A DNA stretch of 41,111 nt from an uncultured Candidatus Poseidoniales archaeon (lineage in GTDB: Archaea > Thermoplasmatota > Poseidoniia > Poseidoniales > Thalassarchaeaceae). Shown one piece after another: positions 1-8,039 of this stretch. The notes below the pieces were generated by a model, which did no database searches, was not told the DNA's origin, and saw only the letters and a list, made by a program, of their open reading frames with translations. Location of the stretch: assembly GCA_902625325.1 (NCBI GenBank), contig CACOAW010000010.1:1-41111 (forward strand), read 5' to 3'. How positions within the stretch are numbered: the stretch's first letter is position 1; every line of letters begins with the position of its first letter. The position numbers and the translations under genes were made by a program.

Positions 1-441
1 CACAAGATTGCTGACTATGGCAGATTCAAAAACTGGTGTGATGAGTACTTCTACAACTCCCACAGGAAGGAAGGGCGAGGAGTGGGCGGAATTTTCTTTG
101 ACGAGCTCAGGGAAGGGGGAAAAGATGACTGCTTCGCCTTCGTTGAGGATTGCGCATCGGGATTCTTGGAATCATACATACCGATACTGGACCGTAGGAA
201 GGATATGCCTTTCGACCAGGCCCAGGAAGATTGGCAGAGAATAAGGAGAGGCAGATATGTGGAGTTCAACCTCATACACGACAGAGGCACGAAGTTCGGC
301 CTAAGGACTGATGGCCGTGTAGAGAGCATACTGATGTCATTACCACTCGAGGCGAGGTGGGAGTACTGCCACGAGGTGACCGAAGGCAGCGACGAGGCCC
401 GGATGGTCGCAGTCCTTAGGGAACCGAGGGACTGGATCTAG
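1..441 (+). CDS. hemF: Oxygen-dependent coproporphyrinogen III oxidase, C-terminal part (5' truncated)
   Basis: HemF oxidatively decarboxylates coproporphyrinogen III to protoporphyrinogen IX using O2, in the cytosol. Frame 1 is open from base 1 to the TAG at 439-441, so the N-terminal half lies outside the window. The visible 146 residues carry family signatures: YGRFKNWCDEYFY, then RGVGGIFFDEL, then RRGRYVEFNLIHDRGTKFGL, and ESILMSLPLEARWEY near the end. A GTG at 82 lies inside the conserved GVGGIFF motif and is not the true start. The hemY-type oxidase follows after 13 bp on the same strand and uses HemF's product, so the two are probably cotranscribed. The family call is secure. Confidence 0.95.
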   Translation, partial: HKIADYGRFKNWCDEYFYNSHRKEGRGVGGIFFDELREGGKDDCFAFVEDCASGFLESYIPILDRRKDMPFDQAQEDWQRIRRGRYVEFNLIHDRGTKFGLRTDGRVESILMSLPLEARWEYCHEVTEGSDEARMVAVLREPRDWI

Positions 442-454
442 GCTTGGGTTGAAG

Positions 455-1735
455 ATGTACACCTTAGAGGACTGGGTTCGTCACGGTGATGAGCTTCGGA
501 GGCCTCTTCTTGTTAGTGATGGGTTGGTTGGCTCCGAGTCTGTTGGAATCGTTGGAGGGGGCCTCTCCGGGCTTTCATTGGCCTACCGCATAGGGACAGC
601 GAGGCCGGACCTCCCAATCAAACTCATAGAAAAGACTGGGCGACTGGGAGGAGTAATCGAAACATGGAGGGAAGGCGAGTGGGTTTGCGACTTATCGGTC
701 AACGCAGTGCGGCCCCACCCATCCTTCTGGAGATTGGTGGATGACCTCGACATGGGCGGCTCATTCCACCCCTCCAGAACTACTGCATCCTCCAGGTGGG
801 TTATTTTGAGGGACGGAAAACACATGATCTCCCCTGCCACCATCCTCAAAATAGGAGCACTTGGTTTACTTAGGGGCGCATTGAATTCGAGGAAGAGTGA
901 CAGCTCGGTCCTGGATGTTATCCAGAACAGTGCAATCGCGGATGCGATGACTTTGGGGATAGTCAACGATACGGCTGCTGAGGTTGATGCAAACTTTCTG
1001 TTCCCAAGTTTGACCGGATTCGGGCCGAAAGCCCCAATCAGTAGGAGACGTTTGAGGAGGAAGATATCGAAATCATATCCTATATTCACCCCTCGAAAGG
1101 GAAGTCTTGCATCACTAGAAGGAGGTATGGAGGAGATAATTCAAGGTCTCCATAACGCGATTTCTAAGATGGGGAATATAGAGATAATCATGGAAAGTGG
1201 AGAGGGGAGTCCGGACGAATTATCCTCCGCGTACAATATTCCAATATCTTCGATGATTTGGGCCTCAAAACTACCTGGGAGGAACTACGGGCAGACCACT
1301 CTATCCGTTTTCGTGGTTGGTTACCCAGAAGAAGAAGTATCAGGAGTGGAAACAGGATACGGGACGTTGATACCAGACTCTAAATTACCGATAAGTGGCA
1401 TCTTACATGAGTCAGACATCCATTACTCTAGCAGAGCGCCGGAAAGTCACAGACTGTTCCGATTAATGGTCCCTCACAGTCGCTGGGATGGTAACGAGCA
1501 GTCAGTGAGGGAGGCGCTTAGGAAAATAGACGGTTTTTCAGGAGAGCCAGCAATACTCCAAAAAATCGGAGAGAGGGAAATACCTAGATACCCTCCGGGA
1601 TATCTCTCCTCACTGATGAATTACAGTGGAGACCTTTCGCTCTCTGGATGGACTGGAAGCGGGGTGTCCGTGACTCACGTTGTAGATGAGGCCGAACGGA
1701 TATCGGAGCTATTCACACAGGCACGGAAAGACTGA
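455..1735 (+). CDS. hemY: Protoporphyrinogen oxidase, HemY/PPOX-type flavoprotein
   Basis: This probably oxidises protoporphyrinogen IX to protoporphyrin IX, the step between HemF and HemH. The N-terminus has an FAD-binding Rossmann motif, VGIVGGGLSGLS at about residues 30-41, followed by IEKTGRLGG, the usual amine-oxidase/PPOX arrangement. The C-terminus has SGWTGSGVSVTHVVDEAERI, resembling the second FAD-contact region of PPOX enzymes. Length is 426 aa, normal for the family. ATG at 455 is preferred; an in-frame TTG at 449 would add two residues. Its 3' end overlaps the convergent hemH by 23 bp. Sequence alone could also fit another FAD amine oxidase, but lying between hemF and hemH supports PPOX. 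Confidence 0.88.
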   Translation: MYTLEDWVRHGDELRRPLLVSDGLVGSESVGIVGGGLSGLSLAYRIGTARPDLPIKLIEKTGRLGGVIETWREGEWVCDLSVNAVRPHPSFWRLVDDLDMGGSFHPSRTTASSRWVILRDGKHMISPATILKIGALGLLRGALNSRKSDSSVLDVIQNSAIADAMTLGIVNDTAAEVDANFLFPSLTGFGPKAPISRRRLRRKISKSYPIFTPRKGSLASLEGGMEEIIQGLHNAISKMGNIEIIMESGEGSPDELSSAYNIPISSMIWASKLPGRNYGQTTLSVFVVGYPEEEVSGVETGYGTLIPDSKLPISGILHESDIHYSSRAPESHRLFRLMVPHSRWDGNEQSVREALRKIDGFSGEPAILQKIGEREIPRYPPGYLSSLMNYSGDLSLSGWTGSGVSVTHVVDEAERISELFTQARKD

Positions 1736-2753
1736 ATTTTTGCTCCACCATTTCCGTGAGCCCGGCAATCCAATCTGGATTATCATTCAAGCACTTGATT
1801 ACTGTGAGATTTTCCCCACCATGCTCCTCGAACTCCTCACGAATCCCTATGTCCAGTTCCTCCAGTGTCTCGAGGCCGTCTGCCAGAAACGCAGGCGCAA
1901 CGATCGCCAGGTTCCTCACACCTCTCTCGACCAGGGTCCTCACCATATCTGAGGTAGAAGGAGTGAGCCATTTCACCGGTCCCAGCCTACTTTGGAAGCT
2001 GATAGACCACCTGTCAGATGATAATCCCAGTTTTTTGGAAACTGCAATACTTGTTTCCATGCAGTGATGCCCGTAACAAAGCTCGTTAGCATCACAGGAT
2101 ATGCTGCAACAACCATCTACTTTCTGGCAGTGTTTTTTCGACCTGTCCACCCTCTTTACGTGAGAAACAGGTAGACCATGGTAGGAGAAGAGTAGGTGCG
2201 TGTCATCATCGAGGTGTGGCTCAATTGAACCTGCCAATGGGGTAATGTAATTATCATCCGTTTGGAAATTGCCCATTTCGATTATGTTAGGTTGCCACCC
2301 TAAATCCTTGAGTTCTCTATATGCGTGTTTCAAAGCTGTTTCAGTAGTTGCTTGAGCGTGGTGTGGGAACATCGGTAGAAGGAGCAAATCGTCCACTCCG
2401 GATTCCATCAACTTCTGCAAACCGATCTTTATGCTCGGATTGCCATATCTCATCGCGTGTTCTATTTTTATGTCATCAAGAATTTCTGAGGCAGACTCGG
2501 CTATTCTTTCAGAATATACTCTGAGAGGAGACCCTTCCTCCATCCATATTTTCTTGTAAAGGGGAGCAACCTTACCCGGCCTTACGCGCAATATTATTCC
2601 TCTCACCAAAAGTTGCCTTATTAGATAGGGCGCGTCAATGACATCCGGATCTAGTAGGAATTCTCGGAGGTAGCTTCTAACTGATTCAACCGTAGGTTCG
2701 TCCGGCGTTCCAACATTAATCATCAGAACACCTCTCTTAGACACAGTTATCAT
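1713..2753 (-). CDS. hemH: Ferrochelatase with cysteine-rich insertion
   Basis: Inserts Fe2+ into protoporphyrin IX to make haem b. Residues 7-16 (RGVLMINVGT) match the conserved N-terminal strand. FSYHGLP at 189-195 holds the catalytic His192, and ADGLETLEEL at 291-300 supplies the conserved acidic residues. The 346-aa length is typical. Straight after the catalytic loop lies a Cys-rich stretch with C209, C215, C216, C220, C226 and C231. This resembles ferrochelatases that coordinate a [2Fe-2S] cluster through internal cysteines; a cluster is inferred, not seen. ATG at 2753 fits, since the second ATG would cut into the first strand. The gene is convergent with hemY and overlaps it by 23 bp, completing a hemF-hemY-hemH cluster. 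Confidence 0.95.
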   Translation of the reverse strand: MITVSKRGVLMINVGTPDEPTVESVRSYLREFLLDPDVIDAPYLIRQLLVRGIILRVRPGKVAPLYKKIWMEEGSPLRVYSERIAESASEILDDIKIEHAMRYGNPSIKIGLQKLMESGVDDLLLLPMFPHHAQATTETALKHAYRELKDLGWQPNIIEMGNFQTDDNYITPLAGSIEPHLDDDTHLLFSYHGLPVSHVKRVDRSKKHCQKVDGCCSISCDANELCYGHHCMETSIAVSKKLGLSSDRWSISFQSRLGPVKWLTPSTSDMVRTLVERGVRNLAIVAPAFLADGLETLEELDIGIREEFEEHGGENLTVIKCLNDNPDWIAGLTEMVEQKFSLSVPV

Positions 2754-2866
2754 GATTAAAACTCTCCACTTAATTATTTGTAATCTAAATCATGAGTCAG
2801 ATTTCGGGAGTTGATAAATCGAAATATATCACATAGAACTCCCTGTTGAGACGGTAATGAAGTGGT

Positions 2867-3259
2867 CTAAACGAACAAAAAAGAGATGTTTATGATAAGT
2901 ATCACGAAAGTGGAAGTGACACTTATTCTATGTAGAATCGAGAACTTTTTTTGGTTGCCCTCATCAGTGGCTCTATTTGTTGCCGGGATTATTAGGTAAC
3001 AAATTACTGAAAGAAAGACGGTTGTCAATCCGATGTAGTAATGCAGTGTATTCGAATCATCCTCCAAGTACGATGATGCAGATGAAAGCAAGCCAATCAC
3101 AATCAGGGCAAGAAAAAATTTAGGCCACAGATCTCTTATTGCCCTACCGAAATCGTCAATATTTAGGTTTCTAAATAAACTAGGCGCAACTATCGCAGTT
3201 TGCAACAGAATAAGCCCAACAGCCATTCCAGGGAAGTAGTAATGCAAAGTACGTCTCAC
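2867..3259 (-). CDS. DUF4149/TMEM205-like four-helix membrane protein
   Basis: A 130-aa integral membrane protein with about four hydrophobic segments (roughly residues 9-28, 46-62, 73-92 and 111-129). The motif VAPSLFR after helix 1, the PKFF segment, and KFSILHRISV before the last helix resemble the DUF4149/TMEM205-like family, whose biochemical role is not established. The start is uncertain: GTG at 3259 gives the longest product but sits very close to an AGGAG, and a TTG four codons on is possible. hemH lies 113 bp downstream on the same strand. I considered the four-helix protoporphyrinogen oxidase HemJ and did not find its typical N-terminal pattern. Confidence 0.65.
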   Translation of the reverse strand: MRRTLHYYFPGMAVGLILLQTAIVAPSLFRNLNIDDFGRAIRDLWPKFFLALIVIGLLSSASSYLEDDSNTLHYYIGLTTVFLSVICYLIIPATNRATDEGNQKKFSILHRISVTSTFVILIINISFLFV

Positions 3260-3346
3260 TCCTGTTAACCCTCAATCACACTAGATTTATGATATATTGT
3301 ATCGGTTATCCGTGAGGTTGATTGGGAATAACAGGGTGACATCATC

Positions 3347-5170
3347 ATGAGCTATGCGGGGCGTGCCCCATTGTTGCCCTTGCTAATCTCGTTTCTCATG
3401 CTTTTGTCCTCCTTGACGGGCTGTATTTCCGGAAATAAGGGACAAAACACAGGTGATTCTGATTCTATTTATCCTTCAATTTGGGACCGTCACAATCTTG
3501 ACTGGGAAATGGACCATACGTTCTCCTATGTCTTGGAAAAAGGGCCGTATACTCACTTAGAGGTTCGTGAAGCCTATATTGAGGTCGATACTAGTGAAAT
3601 TTGGGAGATAGGTCCTGAGACCTCTGAGGTCCACTTATCATATTGGCTCCCTAGCAACACATTAGAGGGGGATACTGTACCCGTGATAGCCGTCATAAGT
3701 CCATATTTCTCTTACGGTCCGCCGGGTAGCGAGTCCTCGGCTACAAACGTTGTGAGTTCCGGTCGTGGAGAGTTCATATTCGAGAATTTCGTTCCTCACG
3801 GGTATGCCTTTGCACAAGTCAGCGTTTTCGGAACTGAGATGTCTTCTGGGTGTTTCGACTATCGAGGGGCGGGAGAAGGACTAGGGATACACGAAGCTGT
3901 GGAGTGGCTAGGATCTCAGGAATGGAGCAACGGCAATGTTGGTTTGTACGGAAAGTCATACGAAGGGGCAACACAATGGGAAGCTGCTGCGATGGGAAGT
4001 GAGTACCTGAAGACTATTGTCCCTGTCTCCGGGACGACCGCACTTCATCCATTATTGTACAAAAACGGCAGCGCTGAGGCTAGGAGCCAAATCATGCACA
4101 TGAATTACTTCTCAAGCACAGTGGATTACGATGCGGATGATCTGGACAATGTCTGTCCCGATATCGTGGAGGGTCTGTTCGCTGGTCCAGTGACCTACGT
4201 CGGAGGCGAGATGGACCCTTACATGCAGAACTACTATGAAGAAAGGAGCCACATAGACAAGGCCTTCCGGAACTGGAACGGTTCGATATACTGGGTCCAA
4301 GGGATGCAAGACTGGAACGTTGATCCTCATCAAGTGTTTAGTGGCCCTCCAGGAACGAACTGGTACACTGACTATTTAGAAGCCGGTTATGCTGTTAGGG
4401 GAATGCTTGGTCAGTGGGGTCACGACTATCCCGACCAGTGGGAGAAGCACGAGAATCTGGGGGAAGGTTTCGGGGCCGAAGCACTCGAAAATATGACGAG
4501 GTGGGACTGGGCACAGGACCTTTTCGAGTGGTTTGAGTACTACCTGAAAGGTACTGGCGATGAACCAGATATGATTGCGCAGATACAGAGAAATGATGGA
4601 CAATGGAGAATCGAGGAGGTTTGGCCGCCTCGTGACGCAGAAGTCTACAAGGTTCCTTTGGGGTCATGCACCTACAGCGGAGTGTTTGTTGGAGGAGCGC
4701 CTATTGTCGGTGGAGCAGTCCCAGGTATCGGTGGCGAACAGTCAATCATAGTTGAATGTCCAGATATTAATCCCGACTTCGACATGCACATCTCTGGACT
4801 GGCCACGGTACACCTATCAGCGGTGCCTACATTTGACGGAGGGCAAGTATTCATTCTAATGGAAGATATGATGACGGGGGTTCGGATCGGGCATGCGACC
4901 ATGGATGTTAGATACCATGAGGGAGGTTCAGAACCTCAAACGGTGACTCCAGGGCAAGAGGTTACAATGATGATGGAGTTCCAAGCAATAGACGCTCTCG
5001 TCCCAGCCGGGCACGGAGTTAGGCTAATCATGTCTGATACTGGGATGGACTACTTAGCTCCGGCTTGCGGTAACGCTTGTGTCTTGCACGTTCTTCCCAG
5101 CCTTTCAGAAATGGGGTTACCTCTGATTCAGAGGAATGAGACATCAGTCCTAACCGTCCCTTCTGCCTAA
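3347..5170 (+). CDS. Exported lipoprotein hydrolase of the S15 / CocE-NonD family
   Basis: Probable alpha/beta-fold serine hydrolase (Xaa-Pro dipeptidyl-peptidase or acyl esterase type) anchored outside the membrane. Residues 1-26 form a lipoprotein signal ending in LTGC, with Cys26 as the lipidation site. The catalytic Ser204 lies in GKSYEGAT, the GxSYxG motif of S15 enzymes. The likely acid is Asp322 in GMQDWN, and the likely base is His359 in GQWGHDYPD. The region after about residue 430 looks like the beta-sandwich C-terminal domain of this family. At 607 aa the length is normal. It ends 4 bp inside the convergent haem-degradation gene. Exact substrate (peptide or ester) cannot be read from sequence; scavenging of extracellular peptides is an inference. 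Confidence 0.85.
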   Translation: MSYAGRAPLLPLLISFLMLLSSLTGCISGNKGQNTGDSDSIYPSIWDRHNLDWEMDHTFSYVLEKGPYTHLEVREAYIEVDTSEIWEIGPETSEVHLSYWLPSNTLEGDTVPVIAVISPYFSYGPPGSESSATNVVSSGRGEFIFENFVPHGYAFAQVSVFGTEMSSGCFDYRGAGEGLGIHEAVEWLGSQEWSNGNVGLYGKSYEGATQWEAAAMGSEYLKTIVPVSGTTALHPLLYKNGSAEARSQIMHMNYFSSTVDYDADDLDNVCPDIVEGLFAGPVTYVGGEMDPYMQNYYEERSHIDKAFRNWNGSIYWVQGMQDWNVDPHQVFSGPPGTNWYTDYLEAGYAVRGMLGQWGHDYPDQWEKHENLGEGFGAEALENMTRWDWAQDLFEWFEYYLKGTGDEPDMIAQIQRNDGQWRIEEVWPPRDAEVYKVPLGSCTYSGVFVGGAPIVGGAVPGIGGEQSIIVECPDINPDFDMHISGLATVHLSAVPTFDGGQVFILMEDMMTGVRIGHATMDVRYHEGGSEPQTVTPGQEVTMMMEFQAIDALVPAGHGVRLIMSDTGMDYLAPACGNACVLHVLPSLSEMGLPLIQRNETSVLTVPSA

Positions 5171-6024
5171 TCATTCGCGCCTGGGGTCTGATTCGACTTC
5201 ATCCGTGCCTCTTTGACGAGTTTTACAATCTCAATTCTGGCTTCTTCTGAGGTGGTCGCCTGTTTGTCGAAGGCTAGCCTTATCGGTCGGGGCCCATCTT
5301 CAGTGACCGCAGACATCTCGAAGCCGTACCTGTCTATTCCGGTCATCACTGCGTCAGAAGTATCAGTCGCTTTGCTAAAACTGGTACAGCATACAACCAT
5401 TGCATCTCTATGATCTTCGTTCATGTGCTCGATGATTCCTGCCGCGGATTCCGAAAGAGGGTCTGGCTCAGCACTCTTCCAATCCTGTCCCTCTATCCAT
5501 GACATCCTTCCGAAGCCGCCTATATACCGAGCTGACTGAACCCTTAATTTGTAGTAATAGAAGTCCTTGAAATCTGCGTAAAAAGCTGAGTCTGGATGAG
5601 CCTCTACAAACACTGCCTTCGCAGAGTCTCTTTCCGTCGCCGCCATCTTCTCGCACCTTCCAATTAGCGTCGTTCTTCCTAGAGCCAGAGGATTTCCCTC
5701 CCCTGCTTCTGCTATCAGCAATGATGCCTCTGGTGAGTCCTGAAGATTCTTAGTGTGCTCAGCCAATGCACTAATCAGAAAGATCGGTTCATCCTCATGA
5801 AGAGCAAATGTCACAAAGGACCCATAAGGATAACCGGCGGGATCGGTCGAAAGAGTACAAAGGGTCCCAGTTCCTATCCTGCTCACCATTGTCCTAGCGT
5901 GTTCGGAGTGACTGGGAGTCGGTATATTCGAGTCATAGAGTAGTTCTTGTCTGCTGGTATCTGACCCCTTTGGCGGGAGGTGGCGGGGTATGTCATCCAT
6001 GTTTCCTTTTTTTTCTGCCATCAT
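5167..6024 (-). CDS. HugZ/HutZ-like haem-degrading protein (PPOX split barrel + DUF2470)
   Basis: Likely a cytosolic haem oxygenase-like protein that releases iron from imported haem. Residues about 40-165 form the FMN-binding-type split barrel (RIGTGTLCTLST early; ARYIGGFGRMSWI at 165-177 is typical of HugZ/HutZ). Residues about 195-275 are a DUF2470 domain beginning IIEHMNEDHRDAMV (His200, His205), as in HugZ-type proteins. The start is a tandem ATG at 6022-6024, one base after the stop of a 41-residue ORF. It is the last gene of an ABC importer operon, which strongly supports a role in using imported haem. PPOX-fold proteins also include flavin oxidoreductases, so the reaction needs testing. 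Confidence 0.82.
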   Translation of the reverse strand: MMAEKKGNMDDIPRHLPPKGSDTSRQELLYDSNIPTPSHSEHARTMVSRIGTGTLCTLSTDPAGYPYGSFVTFALHEDEPIFLISALAEHTKNLQDSPEASLLIAEAGEGNPLALGRTTLIGRCEKMAATERDSAKAVFVEAHPDSAFYADFKDFYYYKLRVQSARYIGGFGRMSWIEGQDWKSAEPDPLSESAAGIIEHMNEDHRDAMVVCCTSFSKATDTSDAVMTGIDRYGFEMSAVTEDGPRPIRLAFDKQATTSEEARIEIVKLVKEARMKSNQTPGAND

Positions 6025-6025
6025 A

Positions 6026-6151
6026 TCACTCCTCGATCCATCTCTGAAGCGGTTGTCCAGGACTCGCTTTAATTATCCTATTACCCCCAATTGAAAATGG
6101 CGTGGTAATAGTTTCATTTAGGTTCATTATCGGTTTGTCTTTCTCGTTCAT
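6026..6151 (-). CDS. Small 41-aa protein inside the haem/iron uptake operon
   Basis: A short ORF fills the gap between the ATPase and the HugZ-like gene. It begins with ATG at 6149-6151, four bases after the ATPase stop, and ends with TGA at 6026-6028, one base before the next ATG. A GGAG lies about 8 nt upstream of its ATG, a good ribosome-binding site. The product begins MNEKDKPIMNLNET and ends GQPLQRWIEE; it is soluble, with no signal peptide or membrane segment. I do not recognise the family. It does not match the small HemP/HmuP proteins of bacterial haem operons, although the position is similar. The tight fit on both sides is the main evidence that it is translated. Confidence 0.6.
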   Translation of the reverse strand: MNEKDKPIMNLNETITTPFSIGGNRIIKASPGQPLQRWIEE

Positions 6152-6155
6152 TTTC

Positions 6156-6995
6156 TCATTCTCCTTGTTTTACTCGTTCTCCAATTATTATATTCATGGG
6201 GGAGTTTGACGAGGATTGCGCAATCTCGGAATCAACCCCGAAAACCGTAGCAATGTTACTTCGTGTGATGACCTCCGAAGGAGTCCCATCCGCCAATATT
6301 CTACCCTCATGCAGCAGGATCACCCGATCCGAGAATCTCGCGGCTATGTTAATGTCATGTATCGCGAAAACAACAGACTTAGAGCCGCCGCTATTTCTCA
6401 CAATGTCTGTAACTGCTTCCATTACGAGCAATTGATGTTGTAGGTCTAAGTCGCTAGTTGGCTCGTCTAGGAGATAGACTCGAGGATTTTGAACCACAGC
6501 CTTCGCTATAATGACCCTTTGCCTTTCGCCCCCGGAAAGCCTGTCGAACCTTCTGAACGCGAGGTCTTCGAGTCCGAATTTCCTCAAAGTTTCGCTGACG
6601 GCTTCCAGGTCTCTTGGTGAGGTCATCCAGGAAATGTGAGGCCTCCTACCCAGCAGTAGGACGTCGAAAACATCCATCGGAAAGCTTGTCCTAACGGACT
6701 GGGGCACATAAGAGACTGATTTCGACAATTCGATGAGGCTCTGTCTCGATATATCCTTGGAACAGATCTCTACCTTCCCATTTTGGGGGATCTGAACTCG
6801 GTTCAGACATTTTATCAGTGTGGTCTTTCCCGCTCCATTCTTTCCCAGGATTGCAACAATTTGACCACTGATGATTGTAAAACTAATCTCGTCAAGGACT
6901 GTTTTCTCACCCCAGCAGAACCCTAGGTCTCTTACCCTAACGAGCTCATGGTCAGAGCTCCCTGGGTGTTCCTTTCCCGAGTTTGAATTATTCAC
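6156..6995 (-). CDS. ABC transporter ATPase, FecE/HmuV/BtuD type (haem or iron chelate)
   Basis: Cytosolic ATPase powering the FecCD-type permease encoded just upstream. Walker A is GKNGAGKT at residues 51-58, the signature LSGGERQRV is at 153-161, and Walker B VYLLDEP is at 173-179. A Q-loop (VPQSVR) and the H-loop region (VFAIHDINIAAR) are also present. Length (279 aa) fits the family. The start is GTG at 6993-6995, sharing a GTGA overlap with the permease stop, which indicates translational coupling. Family members move haem, ferric siderophores or cobalamin. Haem is favoured because a HugZ-like protein ends this operon and no cobalamin gene is nearby. Confidence 0.9.
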   Translation of the reverse strand: MNNSNSGKEHPGSSDHELVRVRDLGFCWGEKTVLDEISFTIISGQIVAILGKNGAGKTTLIKCLNRVQIPQNGKVEICSKDISRQSLIELSKSVSYVPQSVRTSFPMDVFDVLLLGRRPHISWMTSPRDLEAVSETLRKFGLEDLAFRRFDRLSGGERQRVIIAKAVVQNPRVYLLDEPTSDLDLQHQLLVMEAVTDIVRNSGGSKSVVFAIHDINIAARFSDRVILLHEGRILADGTPSEVITRSNIATVFGVDSEIAQSSSNSPMNIIIGERVKQGE

Positions 6996-8029
6996 ATCAC
7001 CCCTCCCCTATGTCTCATCAGAAGATACATGAAAACCGGTCCACCGATTATTGATAGCATGATTCCAACAGGAATTACGACAGGTGCAAAGAGAGTCCGC
7101 CCAGCGGTATCGGCAAATAGCATCAGGAGTGAACCAGAAACAGCAGAACACGGTATCAGCTTCCTGTAGTCGTTTCCTATGATTAGCCGGCTCATATGGG
7201 GAGCAGCAAGGCCTACAAATCCGATAAGTCCCGTGAATGAGATAACGACAGATGTGAGTAGTGCAGAGAGAATCAGAATGTTTCGCCTGGTCCTCTGAGG
7301 GTCGACACCGGTCGAAATTGCAAAGTCATCCCCTCCCAGGGACATTGCGTTCAGATCCCACGCGAAGATTAGTACCGTCGGCATCAGACATAGGACTATG
7401 GCTCCAATCCAGATGGTATCCTCGAGAGTTGGTCTGGAAAGGCTTCCAAATGACCAGTGAGTCAGTTGCGAGAGCTGTGCGTCAGTTGCAAAGTATGTTA
7501 GTGTGGAAACTATAGCCCCGGAAATGAAAGTTATCGCAATTCCAACCAGTATGTAAGACTCGGCCGAGACAGAGCGCATGCTGCCCAGCTGGATTATGAT
7601 CGCGACGACTAGAAGAGAGAAGGCAAAGGCGTTTGCGACTATGGCAACATCCGGGTAAACAGAGAAGCCCAGTATTATCGCGATTGCCGCGCCTAGAGCG
7701 GCTCCCGATGCGACGCCTAGGGTTAATGGCGAGACCAATGGGTTGCCAAGGCAACCCTGCATTAGTGCTCCCGCAGTGGCCAGTGCTGTACCGGCAATTA
7801 TTGCCATTAGGACTCTTGGCAACCTTAGACCCCATATTATGTCGGACTGGAGCTCAGATGGCGTTTGAATTCCGAACATAATCTTCATTGTTGTTTTTAC
7901 GTCTAAAGTCTCTGAGGATCCAGTTCCCATCGAGAAGACAGCGAATAAGAGCGTCACCATACAAAGAGAGACGACCATCACTAATTGGCGGCTTGCCTTT
8001 TCCTGATGTTCTTTGGTAATCTCATCCAT
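6992..8029 (-). CDS. ABC transporter permease, FecCD/BtuC family
   Basis: Integral inner-membrane permease of about ten helices, forming the channel for haem or iron chelate. Family landmarks include IIAGTALATAGALMQG in the N-terminal third, PLVSPLTLGVASGAALGA, and FTGLIGFVGLAAPHMSR near the C-terminus. The frame is open upstream to 8119, but that would overlap the binding-protein gene by 80 bp. The ATG at 8027-8029 (MDEITKEHQEK) has a GAGGG just upstream and lies 10 bp after the previous stop, so it is chosen, giving 345 aa. It overlaps the ATPase start by 4 bp. Substrate preference is inferred only from operon context. Confidence 0.9.
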   Translation of the reverse strand: MDEITKEHQEKASRQLVMVVSLCMVTLLFAVFSMGTGSSETLDVKTTMKIMFGIQTPSELQSDIIWGLRLPRVLMAIIAGTALATAGALMQGCLGNPLVSPLTLGVASGAALGAAIAIILGFSVYPDVAIVANAFAFSLLVVAIIIQLGSMRSVSAESYILVGIAITFISGAIVSTLTYFATDAQLSQLTHWSFGSLSRPTLEDTIWIGAIVLCLMPTVLIFAWDLNAMSLGGDDFAISTGVDPQRTRRNILILSALLTSVVISFTGLIGFVGLAAPHMSRLIIGNDYRKLIPCSAVSGSLLMLFADTAGRTLFAPVVIPVGIMLSIIGGPVFMYLLMRHRGGVM

Positions 8030-8039
8030 TTGCTTCCCT

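Noticed and set aside
583-1089. 168-aa minus-strand ORF within hemY
   Set aside because: Shadow of the hemY coding frame; no domain or start signal.
2750-2795. 8-bp inverted repeat TCATGATT / AATCATGA around the hemH start
   Set aside because: Short, AT-rich, and TCATGA is itself palindromic, so chance is likely; no second copy was noticed.
2867-3259. HemJ-type protoporphyrinogen oxidase for the four-helix protein next to hemH
   Set aside because: The VAPSLFR and FSILHRISV motifs fit DUF4149/TMEM205-like proteins better, and a HemY-type oxidase is already present.
6026-6151. Calling the 41-aa ORF a HemP/HmuP haem-uptake protein
   Set aside because: Only the operon position matches; the characteristic C-terminal pattern of HemP is absent.
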